A stretch of 64,000 bases of DNA from Cubamyces lactineus (taxonomy: Eukaryota > Basidiomycota > Agaricomycetes > Polyporales > Polyporaceae), in the NCBI GenBank assembly GCA_022376465.1, contig JACDTU010000003.1, positions 496,001 to 560,000 on the forward strand. The letters are read 5' to 3'. This document shows, piece after piece, positions 21,513-31,586 of the stretch (positions are counted from its first letter, which is position 1; each line of letters starts with the position of its first letter). The notes beneath the pieces are model-generated. The model had not been told where the DNA came from. It was given only the letters and a program-made list of their open reading frames with translations, and made no database searches. The translations under genes and the position numbers were made by a program.

Positions 21513-23799
21513 GCCTCGTATTCGCCTTTCAGTGATCCTTTCCCCCTTCCGATCCTTCAGTATCCCGCTCCATTCCATCATGACGGACCTTCATGGACAT
21601 GTACGAATAGATATCGTATCCCACCCCATCCTAATCTCTATTCACGCATTGTATCACCACCCTCAGCATTCACCATGTCCATACGATATCTTTGTACATC
21701 GCATCACACCCATACAGTATGTCAAGGCGGAGGTCCACAGTCGTTCCTTTCAGTGTACGTATTATAATTATAGATCCAGCCCCTCCCGCTTTTTCGAGGA
21801 CTACCTACTCTCGACATTCGCACTCTGCATATCCACACGTTCGCTGCATGGTACGTCTCTTACGTTCGCCACCGGAACCCAAATGTTCAAAGTCAACATT
21901 CATCAAGCCGCGCCATGACGTCAGTGAGTCACATTCTGCACAGCACTAGCTTTGATACCTTGTTCATCCAGATACGACATAGGCCGAAGTTGAAGCCGAG
22001 ACTCGAGCATTGCGGCCTGTAGCCTCGTCCTGATCAAGTCCGCGGGGGACATCCAGCCCCCATTAGTCGGAAGCTCGTGTTAATTATGCGTACTGTTGCC
22101 ACTACTGCTTTGACCGCTTTCGTGCAGCGCTCGTATGTTTCCTCCTTATTGACTCTGGGCAAGGGCTGCTCCATGCTTCCACTGGAAACAGGACGCAAGA
22201 AACATACGTGGTAGACGTCGATTCAGCTTGCTACCGCGCCTCGAGGCAGGCAATTGTCTCCGCTTTTCGAGTGTAGGCAGCAGCGCTCTGATCGTACTTA
22301 TGCCGTGATGGCCCGAGATTCTCCCTCCACGCAATGCAGCTCTTCCCGCAACGTATCCGTAGAAATACAGCAGACAAGGCATCTAGTCATCATGTCAGAG
22401 GGACGTAGTGCGCGGGTCTGGCGTGCGGGCATGCCCGCTTCAGGAGAAACACTCACTAATAGCTTGTCAGGTTTCCCAGTCGTCAGATGCCGAGATGAGA
22501 GCCTCTAGGGTCTGAGGAAGAGGGCTCGGCCGTTTGCTTCTCGGTACGTTTAGTACAACGGCCCTAGCACGCGTTCGTTCATCCACATTGTCCCGGTCAG
22601 CAAAACAGCACGGCATCCCCGTCGACCAAATTCAGTCAGGTCAGACTAGTACCCCTGCCCCCCAATCAGGCATGAGACGGTACGTGCGAGACATCTCATC
22701 CTATCTTGTCGTGTTGCTAATGCGAGCCATGTGGTGATACACTCGTAGGTGAGAGGTCGTGAACAACTCGAGAGCCCCTTGTCCACGTGAATCTTCGAGT
22801 ACAGCTACCCACCTGATCGGTGAATGCACACGTCGACTCGTGCCTCCTCAGATGACTATACGAAACGAATCTCCGTTTGAAATTGTTTGCCATATCCCAC
22901 TGGCTCACGTTCATTGGCGATGCTTCATGAACAGGTGAAGTTCTTCACCGATAGGTGCCACCCTGAGAGGTGTAGCTCATGGCCATATCTGCGGGCATTG
23001 AGCGATTCGTACTGATCCCTGGAACGGAGTCAGAGCAGCGGTCGTAAAGACGGTCCCCAAACGACTTGATGTGCATGAGGATCTTCGCGATTAGGCACTC
23101 GTTACTTCTCGCTGCGCACTCCTCATCATGCCAGAGGATAGGCTAACGACATGGCGACATGGTCGTTTTCTTGCGGACCCCATTACGGCTGCTCTACAAA
23201 TTACCACAGTCATTCCGGTACTGGTCTGACTCGGGGTCGCATAGGCCAAGGAAGACGTTGTCCCTCGCATTGAAAGCACGACATGCCTCACGACACTTAC
23301 GGCGTAAGTGTGACCAACCGTCAACCTAAACGAAGATCACTGTCGTAACTTCGAGCATCCTAGGCATCGGTCGAAGCTCAAGTGAACGCCGTTGCGCTCC
23401 AACGCCGACACTCTATGGCTGCGTTTGTGCCACCCCGCGCACCTGGTGAACCCTTCCTAGGCGGAACTGAATGCCGTTCTCAGCTCGGGCTGTGATCACC
23501 TGTGAAGGCGGAGAGGCGAGAGGACAGCTCTGACATCGACGTATAGGTGCTTCTCGATCATCAGCCATCGAAAGCGCGCAAGTACATAGCTGCCATGACG
23601 TTGATTCACTCAAAAGGCCCAGATGATGTCGAGAACGTCAAAATATCCACCGCGCCTGTAGGTCCCAAGCACGCCCAGCCGAAATTCAGGTTCGACGCGC
23701 CAATTTGGAAGCTGCACTTGACTCTAACGTCGCGACGTGATGTCCTCAAGTTCCATCCGGGCGGACTTCTGTGTACGTCTCGTGAGCCTAGGAGCGATG
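21513..23799. other. Gene-poor stretch, 2.3 kb, nothing supported
   Basis: Reading both strands I find only short ORFs without domains. There is no terminal repeat pair, reverse transcriptase or transposase motif, and no tRNA. It may contain decayed sequence beyond recognition. Confidence 0.35.
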
Positions 23800-23807
23800 T
23801 ATATAAG
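23800..23807 (+). promoter_or_regulatory. TATA box of small-protein copy 4
   Basis: TATATAAG about 250 bp before the ATG at 24053. The interval contains the 5'-UTR intron 23977-24052. Confidence 0.5.
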
Positions 23808-23976
23808 AGTGCGTTGGGTGCTCTGACTTTACCAGCCTCACATTCACGAACCCCTTGTACGCAGTTCAATGTCCTCCACAGTCCTTCCACCAAGCTAACG
23901 CCCTTCCCTAGTACCAGCACGCGTCCCCATACGCTCTACACCAGCACTTCCAGAACCTAAGCTCCTCTTGACAACG

Positions 23977-24052
23977 GTGAGCATACCCGACCACACATTC
24001 GCGAGATCTCTTCGCGCAAGCCGACTGACATTCGTCTTCGCCCCGCACCCAG
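23977..24052 (+). other. 5'-UTR intron of small-protein copy 4
   Basis: The donor GTGAGCATAC follows GACAACG, and the acceptor CACCCAG abuts the ATG. The length is 76 bp. The same acceptor-ATG arrangement is seen in copies 1-3. Confidence 0.6.
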
Positions 24053-24298
24053 ATGGGCACCTTCACCATCGTCAACAACTCGTCCTCCGCTATCTCGGTG
24101 TTTGTCTCCAAGTACACCAACTCCAAGGGCTCCGACGACTGGTACTCCGTGCCCGCCGGCCAGGCCGAGACCTGGGACCGCAACGGCTGGGAGCTCGTCG
24201 CCTTCAAGAACGCGAACGACTCGAACCGCGCGGGTGTCTACATTCACACCAACAAGACGGTCACCTTCAACAGCCTCGACAACATCAGCGTGCACTAA
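24053..24298 (+). CDS. Small-protein family, copy 4 (81 aa, unrecognised)
   Basis: Single coding exon beginning MGTFTIVNNSSSAISVFVSK, followed by GSDDWYSVPAGQAETWDRNG, WELVAFKNANDSNRAGVYIH and TNKTVTFNSLDNISVH. It is the only intact copy on + and the one with the strongest codon bias (C/G in nearly all third positions), suggesting good expression. There is no signal peptide and no cysteine; the protein is probably cytosolic (inference). It has a TATA box and a 5'-UTR intron. A real family is supported by five related loci in 12 kb; the role is unknown. Confidence 0.85.
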   Translation: MGTFTIVNNSSSAISVFVSKYTNSKGSDDWYSVPAGQAETWDRNGWELVAFKNANDSNRAGVYIHTNKTVTFNSLDNISVH

Positions 24299-24886
24299 AT
24301 GCCATGGTGCGAATCTGACACGCCCGCTGAAGGCCGCGCAGTTGTATGACTTGTTTGGAGATGGATTTCAACTGATGTGATGGAGTCGTCCTGTATTGTC
24401 TCCGCTACCAATAAATAGCCTGGACGTAACAGGGTGAACTGTGGGATATGCTGGCGCGCAACTCAGTTCAGAAACGACAATTCAACCGCGCACATCAGCC
24501 TACATATGATCACATATATGATACATCTACAAACGCACGCGCGTGATCACACGTGCTAGACAACGATGCGAACTGCCTTGAAGATGGAGGCGTGGAGCAA
24601 CAAGACAAATTTACAACGTAGATCGAAGAAATCAAATTGACAGAGCGCGTGAAAACAAGAGCAGGAGCAACAATAGGCGTAGTGGCAGAGCGAGGATAGC
24701 AGGTAGCAGATTCAAAGAAAGAATGTCGAAAATGGGCAAACGCCTAGCATTCAAACCCATAGCCCCCAGCCGAACCGTACCATGAGACCTTCCGCCGTCA
24801 GGCAGGTCTATAGCTCGAGGCTTGCCCGTCATGAAAGGTCCCATGGTCCCCCGGCTGGGTGGACTCTACGGAGACAGGCACCCTGC
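24299..24886. other. Intergenic, no supported gene
   Basis: This is the 3' flank of copy 4, including AATAAATAG at about 24410, a plausible poly(A) signal. The rest shows no ORF with recognisable content. Confidence 0.4.
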
Positions 24887-25400
24887 CTATATACAAATGT
24901 CAATGCTATTTGCACACTGTTGTGAGCCTGATACTTGAGGCTCACCTCCCCCTTCATCCGGCGCAGCACTACTTCCCCATGGTTGATGCTTCTTCATGAT
25001 ATGTCTAGAACAGTCGTTCTTCCGGGTCCAAGGTCCTGCCTTGTATCCTATATGAGAACATTTGAATTCCTTCCTCTCTGCTAATGGCTTCTGATGTGTT
25101 TCCATATGTTGGTTCCTGTTGTGAACACTGCGGTCTAGTACAGGTCAGTGGTCAGTTCAGATCTGAGGCAGCATACGAACGCGTGTTTACTGGGTTACTT
25201 TCAGTGCTCATAGTCGTAGTGAATCTCGTGTCGTAGGCAGGATCCCAGAAGGTATAGTACACCCCAGCTTCGTGTTCTGTTCAGTGGGGTGGTTCATGCG
25301 GAGTCTGATAATGCAGCACGCACCGTACATCACCAACTTGGTTAGTGGAAAGCCCCAGAGGAGTTACAGGCGAGAGCCTCGCGGGTGTCGCGGTCAAAGG
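24887..25400 (-). pseudogene. Degenerate C2H2 zinc-finger gene fragment
   Basis: On -, the segment 25134-24887 reads NQHMETHQKPLAERKEF and then a finger-like KCSHIGYKAGPWTRKNDCSR with HIMKKH. Spacing fits a C2H2 finger, but the second zinc-binding Cys is Tyr (TAC). Upstream, a coherent stretch (EAGVYYTFWDPAYDTRF) can be joined through a GTAACC donor at 25198. Continuing 5' in the same frame there is a TGA directly after HYQTPHEPPH, and a further piece (FSFDRDTREALACNSSGAFH) lies in a shifted frame. The pieces look like one former gene with a stop and a frameshift. An alternative is an unusual multi-exon gene that I could not splice. Confidence 0.4.
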
Positions 25401-26213
25401 AGAAATCGGAGTTGACGAGACTAGAGTAGTGAGTGCTAGCCAGTGTTAGTTCTCGGCAGCGCTATCTACGATTCCTGCCACTGCATCGCCACCTCCCGAG
25501 CAACAGCGCGTGCCTCACACACGGTATAAGCTGTGCATTGGCCTGATCGTAGTGCCGCCAGAGGCCGTTTCCAATTCAGGTGATGCGCCATAGGTTAAGA
25601 TGAATGTGCTTGGCAGGATGTGAAACAGTTCAATGTAAATGCAATATCATAAGAGCTAGGCTCGGAAGTAGGTATGAATACATAGGAACCATGTCGTTCA
25701 GCAACCAGCAAGGAGGTCTGAGTGTAACTAAACGGCTGCGAGACTGAGGGGTGCATAGGACAGGCCACAAAGCACGATACATAGGGAAAAGCAGATGTGC
25801 ACACAAAAAGAGAGCTAACCACCGTAGCAACATCTTGAGACTTGCGTAAGTATATTATTCCACCCGAGCACATACATGATCGTTGGGGACCTTCCTCGAA
25901 CGCTCATACACCGCCGATTGCACACCGGGTGCGACAGTGCAGCGCGTCGAAGACTTCCCCCACCGAAAACGCACGCGCATGCGGGCCTTGTCCCAGGAAC
26001 CAGCTGCATAGCGTCCTTCGCCGTAAGTCGAACGCCAAAGCGCGCGTCCAGTCGGAGCACGACTAGACGCGCGGCACGGGCGCTCGATCCGAAAGCCGAT
26101 ATGTAGCTGGTGCTCGTGATCCACGGGGTGTCCTGAATAGCGTCAGCGGGTACTGCCCAGGCGCAAAGCCTGTGAGAGGAAAGAGGACCTTACAGGGAAT
26201 ACAACATGGCCTG
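25401..26213. other. Intergenic, no supported gene
   Basis: Several overlapping ORFs on both strands between 25.6 and 26.1 kb have no domain or paralogue. This is the 3' flank of the zinc-finger gene on -. Confidence 0.35.
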
Positions 26214-27044
26214 CTACTTCGCCGGGTCGTTTCGTCGCGGGGAGCCGAGGTCAGTATGCTTTGATTGGAAGTGTCGCTGCATGTCGTGCTTACGGCTGAA
26301 AGCACGACCACAACCGGCACTGGAGCACACAAATCTCCGTTGCTTCAGGTGTACAGATATGATGTGTATCTTGAGGTTGTATCGACGGGCTGACTCTACG
26401 ACGAGGACATCAAATTGTGAGGGCCTTTCTCAGACTGCGGACATACTTTTGCCGCAGTCACGGTACGGACACGTAAACCGCTTAATCGTGTCCTGCCTGC
26501 GGCGACTCTTCGCAGGTTGCTTGACCTTGCGGGCCGTCGTGGAGTGTTCGAATGGCGGCGACGAGGGTGACGCCGTGGGCGGGGCTTCGGGGGTGATGTG
26601 CTCGCCCAGGGCCTGGGTGATCAGCGAAAGGGGGTCCGCTTGCATCCTCGTATCTCCAGGGACAACAGCAGCAATAGCACCTGGAAGGTACTGCTGCTGC
26701 GGCTGCCCGTAGATGCCGGAAACCTCCGAGGGAGACAAGGATGCATGCGCATGCTGCCCAGTGTACAGCGGGGACGGAGCAACGTACGTGGAAGGTCTAG
26801 ACACATGGCTGGTACCATAGTGGATGGACGGCGGTGGAGAGTCGACGGCAGTGTATTCAGACGCTGTCGGGAACGGAGTACGGGCTGGGGACAACATTAC
26901 GTTATCGGAGTGCTTGGTGGTAAGTGCCATCACGATCGGATGGGGTCGGGTGAAGGCGTGGTACCAGTACCCAGTCGGTGAGTGGATCACCTCGTAGAGG
27001 ACATCGTCGATAGTGAGATGGTCGTGCGGTATAGTCGACGTCAT
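26214..27044 (-). CDS. C2H2 zinc-finger protein, 259 aa, two exons
   Basis: Exons 27044-26447 and 26395-26214 join in frame (GTATGT donor, GTAG acceptor). The first about 185 residues are Ser/Pro/Thr-rich and probably disordered or activating. Two adjacent fingers follow near the C terminus: one starting FTCPYRDCGKKSARRYNLKI with HIISVH, and one starting FVCSSAGCGRAFSRKHDMQR with HFQSKH. The first finger is completed only across the intron. The fingers and a basic RKVKQPAKSRRRQ segment just before them indicate a nuclear DNA-binding transcription factor. Targets cannot be told. Confidence 0.8.
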
Positions 27045-27722
27045 GCTGCCGAGATAGCGATAGTGAGCTATCCGATGTCACTTTTCAGAGTGAAGCGACG
27101 GTGTAAGGGTCGCAGCGGGTAGGCGGAAAGTGGGGGAAGGAGATGAGAGGGGAAGATGGGAAGAAGATGTGGGGAAGTGGTCTGGGGTACTTACTGGCTC
27201 GACTGACGATTATCTGGTGCTCGGCCTGCGGAGTTATGCATGCACACGGGTCAGTCAGACTTGGCGTGCGAAGGCCTCCTCACCCTGCGTGATTCTCGCC
27301 TTCAGGCTCTTCGCAAAGAGCTGACTCGGCCAACGATATACTGCGGAGCTTACATCGCCTGTGCGTATCTTCATATAGCTCGAGGCTGCGGTCATAGATC
27401 CTCGACTGCAGCTAGCGGGATTTGAACTGAATCACTTACTATAGCAGTAAAGAAGCTCCCAATGGCGCATGGCGTGCGTGAGGAGGCCTTGAGGCAGTAT
27501 GCGGACGATCTGGGTGTGCTTGGATTATGGATGATGTCCATAATCTGATCCTGCACGACAGTCAGCCACAATTCTCAGCCACAAACATCTCGCACCTATT
27601 GCCGACGCGCCCCGAGTCATCGTCCACGCTCGCAGTACGCATCGTAGTGCACGAGAGCACTCTGAGCAGGGCTTATACGCTAACCGTCCCATACGGTAGA
27701 ACTGCCACAAGATCGTCGGACC
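27045..27722. other. Intergenic, no supported gene
   Basis: G-rich sequence just upstream of the zinc-finger start (27120-27180) reads as a pyrimidine tract on -, consistent with its promoter or leader. No other feature is seen; ORFs are short. Confidence 0.35.
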
Positions 27723-27952
27723 ATGGGCAGCATCATCGTCATTAACTCCTCTTCGTCACACATCCTCATTCCAACCCCAAAGGCTACGATGACTGGTTCA
27801 AGCTGGCCCCTGGTCAACGCGACTCCTGGAGCTGTTCCGACTGGGAGCTCGTCGCGTTCAAGGATGACAACGACACGGACCGCGCTGGGGTTTACGTCCG
27901 CGTCGACTCTTGCGTAACGTTCAAGTCGTTCAAGGAAATCTCGGTGATCTGA
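27723..27952 (+). pseudogene. Small-protein family, copy 5, frameshifted
   Basis: The start MGSIIVINSSSSHI matches the family N terminus, but the frame is then lost. From 27773 another frame continues NPKGYDDWFKLAPGQRDSW, SDWELVAFKDDNDTDRAG, VYVRVDSCVTFKS and ends at TGA 27950-27952. Compared with copy 4, a net 16 bases are missing where the family has SVFVSKY. The splice acceptor that abuts the ATG in the other copies is also absent (GGACC precedes the ATG). A sequencing error would not explain both changes, so it is called a pseudogene. Confidence 0.75.
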
Positions 27953-28515
27953 GCATACGATGGTGTAGGAGATGAGGGGCGATGGGATGACGAATGCTGG
28001 CTTGGCTGCGATTTTGGATTCCATAGGACATTGTAGCGACTATAGGTGCTGTGATCAGTTCTACATCAGACGTCGAGTGCTTTGAGGCCTGAGATGACGC
28101 TTTTGAGCCACTCACCTATAGGCCTAGTGAGGCGGCGACTCTCAGCAGACTTTCCGAAAGATCTACACGAGATCCTGCGAGTAATCTGAACCAGGTACGG
28201 TAGTCGAGTCTCAGAACATGGTGCGTGGAGAGGAAGCGGCCAGCGACAATTGGGTTACCGCGGGATAGCTGCACATTGGTCAATTCTAGAGCTGGAAGCG
28301 TATACATTACCACCTGCGAGACAGCAGCGATCGCCTGGAGTACCCTGGTGCACGGTGCACGACCTAGATAACGACCTGTAACGGGAGCGAGATAGCATAA
28401 CACTGTTCTCGTTCATATCAGCCGGCTATATAACATGCCGCGCTACTATCTACTATAGCATGCGAGTTGTCAACAGTGTAACTTTGCACGATTCTGAAGA
28501 GAGCGTACAAGCAAT
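27953..28515. other. Intergenic, no supported gene
   Basis: This lies between the decayed copy 5 and the 3' end of the helicase gene. No ORF with recognisable content and no repeat were seen. Confidence 0.35.
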
Positions 28516-31289
28516 CTATTGCGAGCCAATCCCGCCCCACTCCTCCTGCTCTTCCTCCTTCGCTCTTGCCTTCGCCTTCGCTTTCTGCTTACGCGCTTTC
28601 GCGGGAACCAGGTCCGTGCCCGCCTCCACCTTCTTCAAACCGACCATATTCTCGTGGTCTGCAAGCAACACGAGCGACAATTAGCCTCCTCTACGAAGCC
28701 CAGGACATCAACGGAAGGAAACGACGTACATTCGCCAGTGATCAGGTCGTCTGCGATCGAGTGCACCCCGGAGGTGATGTACCGTGTGGACACGCCACGC
28801 GCGATGAGCGGCTGCGCGAGCATCGCTTTGAGCTCCGCCTTCAACGCCGCGGTCTTCGCCGCCAGAGCCTTCCGCTTCTGCTTCGACGGCGCGTCCGTCA
28901 CACCGTCGTCGTCGCTATATCAAATCCCTTGTATTAGCTGCGCGCGCAGGAAGGGGACTTGTTACTGCTCGACGCACCTTGCGAGGTCGGAGTCAAGCTC
29001 GATCTCCATCGCTTCCGCGGCCTCCTTGAGCCAGTTCCGCTCGTGGTTCGCCTTCTTGACTCTGTGCTGCACAGAATCGATCTCGCGCGCGAGCTGGAGG
29101 CGCGCCTTCAGCTTGTCGAGCATGTACAGCTCGACCGGCATCTCAGGTATCTCTTCCTCCTCTGCGAAGAACAGGTCCACGTCAACATCCAGTTTCCCAA
29201 GGTCAAGTATGCGAATGAGCGCAAGAGAAGCACTCACGTCTGCCAAGACTGTGCATGAGTGCCCTGACGACCTTGCGTTCATCCGGTGCACACATGAGAA
29301 GACTGAACCCACGGCGCATCGCACGAGCAGTACGACCGTTACGATGGACGTACGCATCCGCCGTGCGCGGCGCCTGGTAGTGCACGACATGGTCGACCGC
29401 AGGGATATCCAGACCACGCGCGGCGATGTCCGTCGCAAGGAGGACCGCCCCGGGCATCGACTTGAACCGGTCCAGGTTCTTCAGACGCTGGCGCTGCTCG
29501 AGCTGCGAGTGCAGCGGGAACGCGTGGATGCCGAGCAGCTCGAGGAGCGGGAGCAGCCTGCGGATACCGTCGATCGCGGAGAGGAAGACGAGCGTGCGGC
29601 CGGGGTAGCGGAGGAGGAAGTAGTAGAGATACGCATCCTTGTCCGTCATGAGGCACTCGATCTTGCTCTCTGTGAGTGTCGCGACGACGCTCCCTGCGGG
29701 GCTGATGTCGACCACGGCTGGCTCCGGGTCGCGGAAGTCGAGACGGAGAAGGAGGTCGTCGAGGGTGGACGCGGGCTTCTCGTTCTTGCGAGGACGGCGC
29801 CGAGAGCGCTTTTTGAGGTTCCGTTGCAGGTCCTTGCTGAGCGTGGCTGAGAACACAAAGGTCTGGAGCTCTCCTGCCCGAACACCCTCCTTGCTATCCT
29901 CGGGTTCACCGTCTTCAGCGCCGAGCGCATTTTCAGGTTCGATTACTTCATCCCTGCGCGGCTATGAGTGGATGAATGGGAGAGATGGAGGATGAGACAT
30001 ACTCAGACTTGCGGAGCGTCAGACGCAGGATGTTGTCAAGCTCAGCGTAGTGGCCAGTCTCGATCATCCGGTCAGCTTCATCGAGCACCAAGAAACGCAG
30101 ATTCTCGATTTGAGTAGCCAACTCATCATCCTAGAAGCAGAACCAGGTTCAAAAACTGCACCACTCGGTCACATATGCGGCCTACCTCCTGGATGATGTC
30201 CCAAAGACGACCCGGAGTAGCGACTAATACGTCGACACCCCGGGAGAGGATGCGCCGTTGCTTCTGTGCCGACATGCCTCCGACTATCGCGGCAACGCTG
30301 ACCAGGGGAGGGTGTTTCGGTTTGTTGTCCTCCTCTCCCGCAGGCTGCGCCTTTGCCTTCCCTTTTGCCTTGGATTGCGCTTTGCTTGGCGTGTGATTTT
30401 GGTCTTGAGCGGACGCTTCCTCCTCAACTTTGACAGGGGTGAGACATGCGTTCAAGTGCGATGAGACCTGAAGGGCCAACTCGCGCGTTGGTGCTAGGAT
30501 CAGGGCGCGGACAGGTCGTCGGACTTTCGAGCTGGGTATCGGGCGCGAGTACGCTTCCGTCAGGAGATGGTGGAGAATAGGGAGGCCATATGCCAAGGTT
30601 TTTCCTGAACCCTATCCAAAGGCTCAGAGATTGCCGTAGAGCGTCATGTTCGGATTGCTACGTACTGTTTCAGCGACACCCACGACATCTTTGCCCTTCA
30701 GAGCCAGGGGCAAAGTTTGGGCTTGGATTGGAGTTGGATCGATGAACTTCTTGGCATACAAGGTCCGACCAAGTTGAGGGTGCAGGTGGAACGTATCCCA
30801 TGAAGGTAGATGCGTCTTGCCTGGGTCACGTCAGAAAACGGACCCTTCGAACGTTGGAGTCGGGGACGTACAGTCAAAGGTGATGGGTTCCGGCAGAGCA
30901 TCTACATCCATATTTTCCACCGGGACCTCAGAAGATTCCCCGACTTTTGTGTGTGCGCTCATGTCCTCGTCCACCTCCGGTTGGCTTTGCCCACCTTTCA
31001 CCTGGACTTACAGGTTATGAATATACCAAGGACAGAAACAGGGACTACTGACTTGGAAACGGGCAACTTTGCCACTTTCCGTCTCCTCGTATACGACGTC
31101 AACGTCGTCGACTTCCTCTAGGTCCAGGAATCCTTCGAGGCCAGTTCCGAGGTCCGCCTCGCGCGATTTTGCTGTTTTCTTCCACTGCAAATCATCTGCC
31201 GTGACATGCTTCATCTTGACGCGTTTCGCAATTGATGATGCAGAAGGTTTTGTCTTTCTTTTCAGTCCAGCCTTCTCCGAGGGCGCCAT
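28516..31289 (-). CDS. MAK5: DEAD-box ATP-dependent RNA helicase, MAK5/DDX24 type
   Basis: MAK5 acts in the nucleolus in assembly of the 60S ribosomal subunit. The start at 31289 gives a Lys-rich N terminus ([19 protein letters not shown]). Helicase motifs in order: [11 protein letters not shown] after motif I, motif Ia [14 protein letters not shown], motif Ib VATPGRLWD, motif [11 protein letters not shown], motif III SATLS, and the C-terminal lobe with [17 protein letters not shown], motif [13 protein letters not shown] and motif [14 protein letters not shown] Lys/Gln-rich insert (about 30330-30430) lies between Ia and Ib, and a second insert follows SATLS; both are typical of MAK5 rather than other DEAD proteins. 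The tail is basic ([16 protein letters not shown]). The gene has several short introns. It is divergent from RMD1, with 297 bp between starts. Confidence 0.9.
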
Positions 31290-31586
31290 GGCTGTCGACA
31301 CGCAGAGTTGTGAAGAAGGCGGGCGATGGTGGTTTTGGTGCAAGCTTGCCGCGGAAACTGGATCGCGCTCAAATTCTTACAGGCGCCCGATCGAGATCAC
31401 TGGCCCGGGCCGGGATGCCGCTAAGACGTCAACGAGCGCCTACGACTGTGTCTCCGATCTTGTCCTCCTCGTGACTCGTCGCCGTCGTTCCTTCCAGCAT
31501 CGTCTGCGCCGTCGTCCTCCGAGTCTTACCGCGATATTTCTCGTTCAACGACATACGACACGTGACTTTGTATACGAGCAACCGCC
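31290..31586. promoter_or_regulatory. Divergent promoter region MAK5 / RMD1
   Basis: 297 bp between two start codons. There is no TATA box. This is compact, as is usual for housekeeping pairs. Confidence 0.4.

Noticed and set aside
28519..29850. 443-codon ORF on + antisense to MAK5
   Set aside because: The - strand carries helicase motifs in order; the + frame is low-complexity and meaningless.
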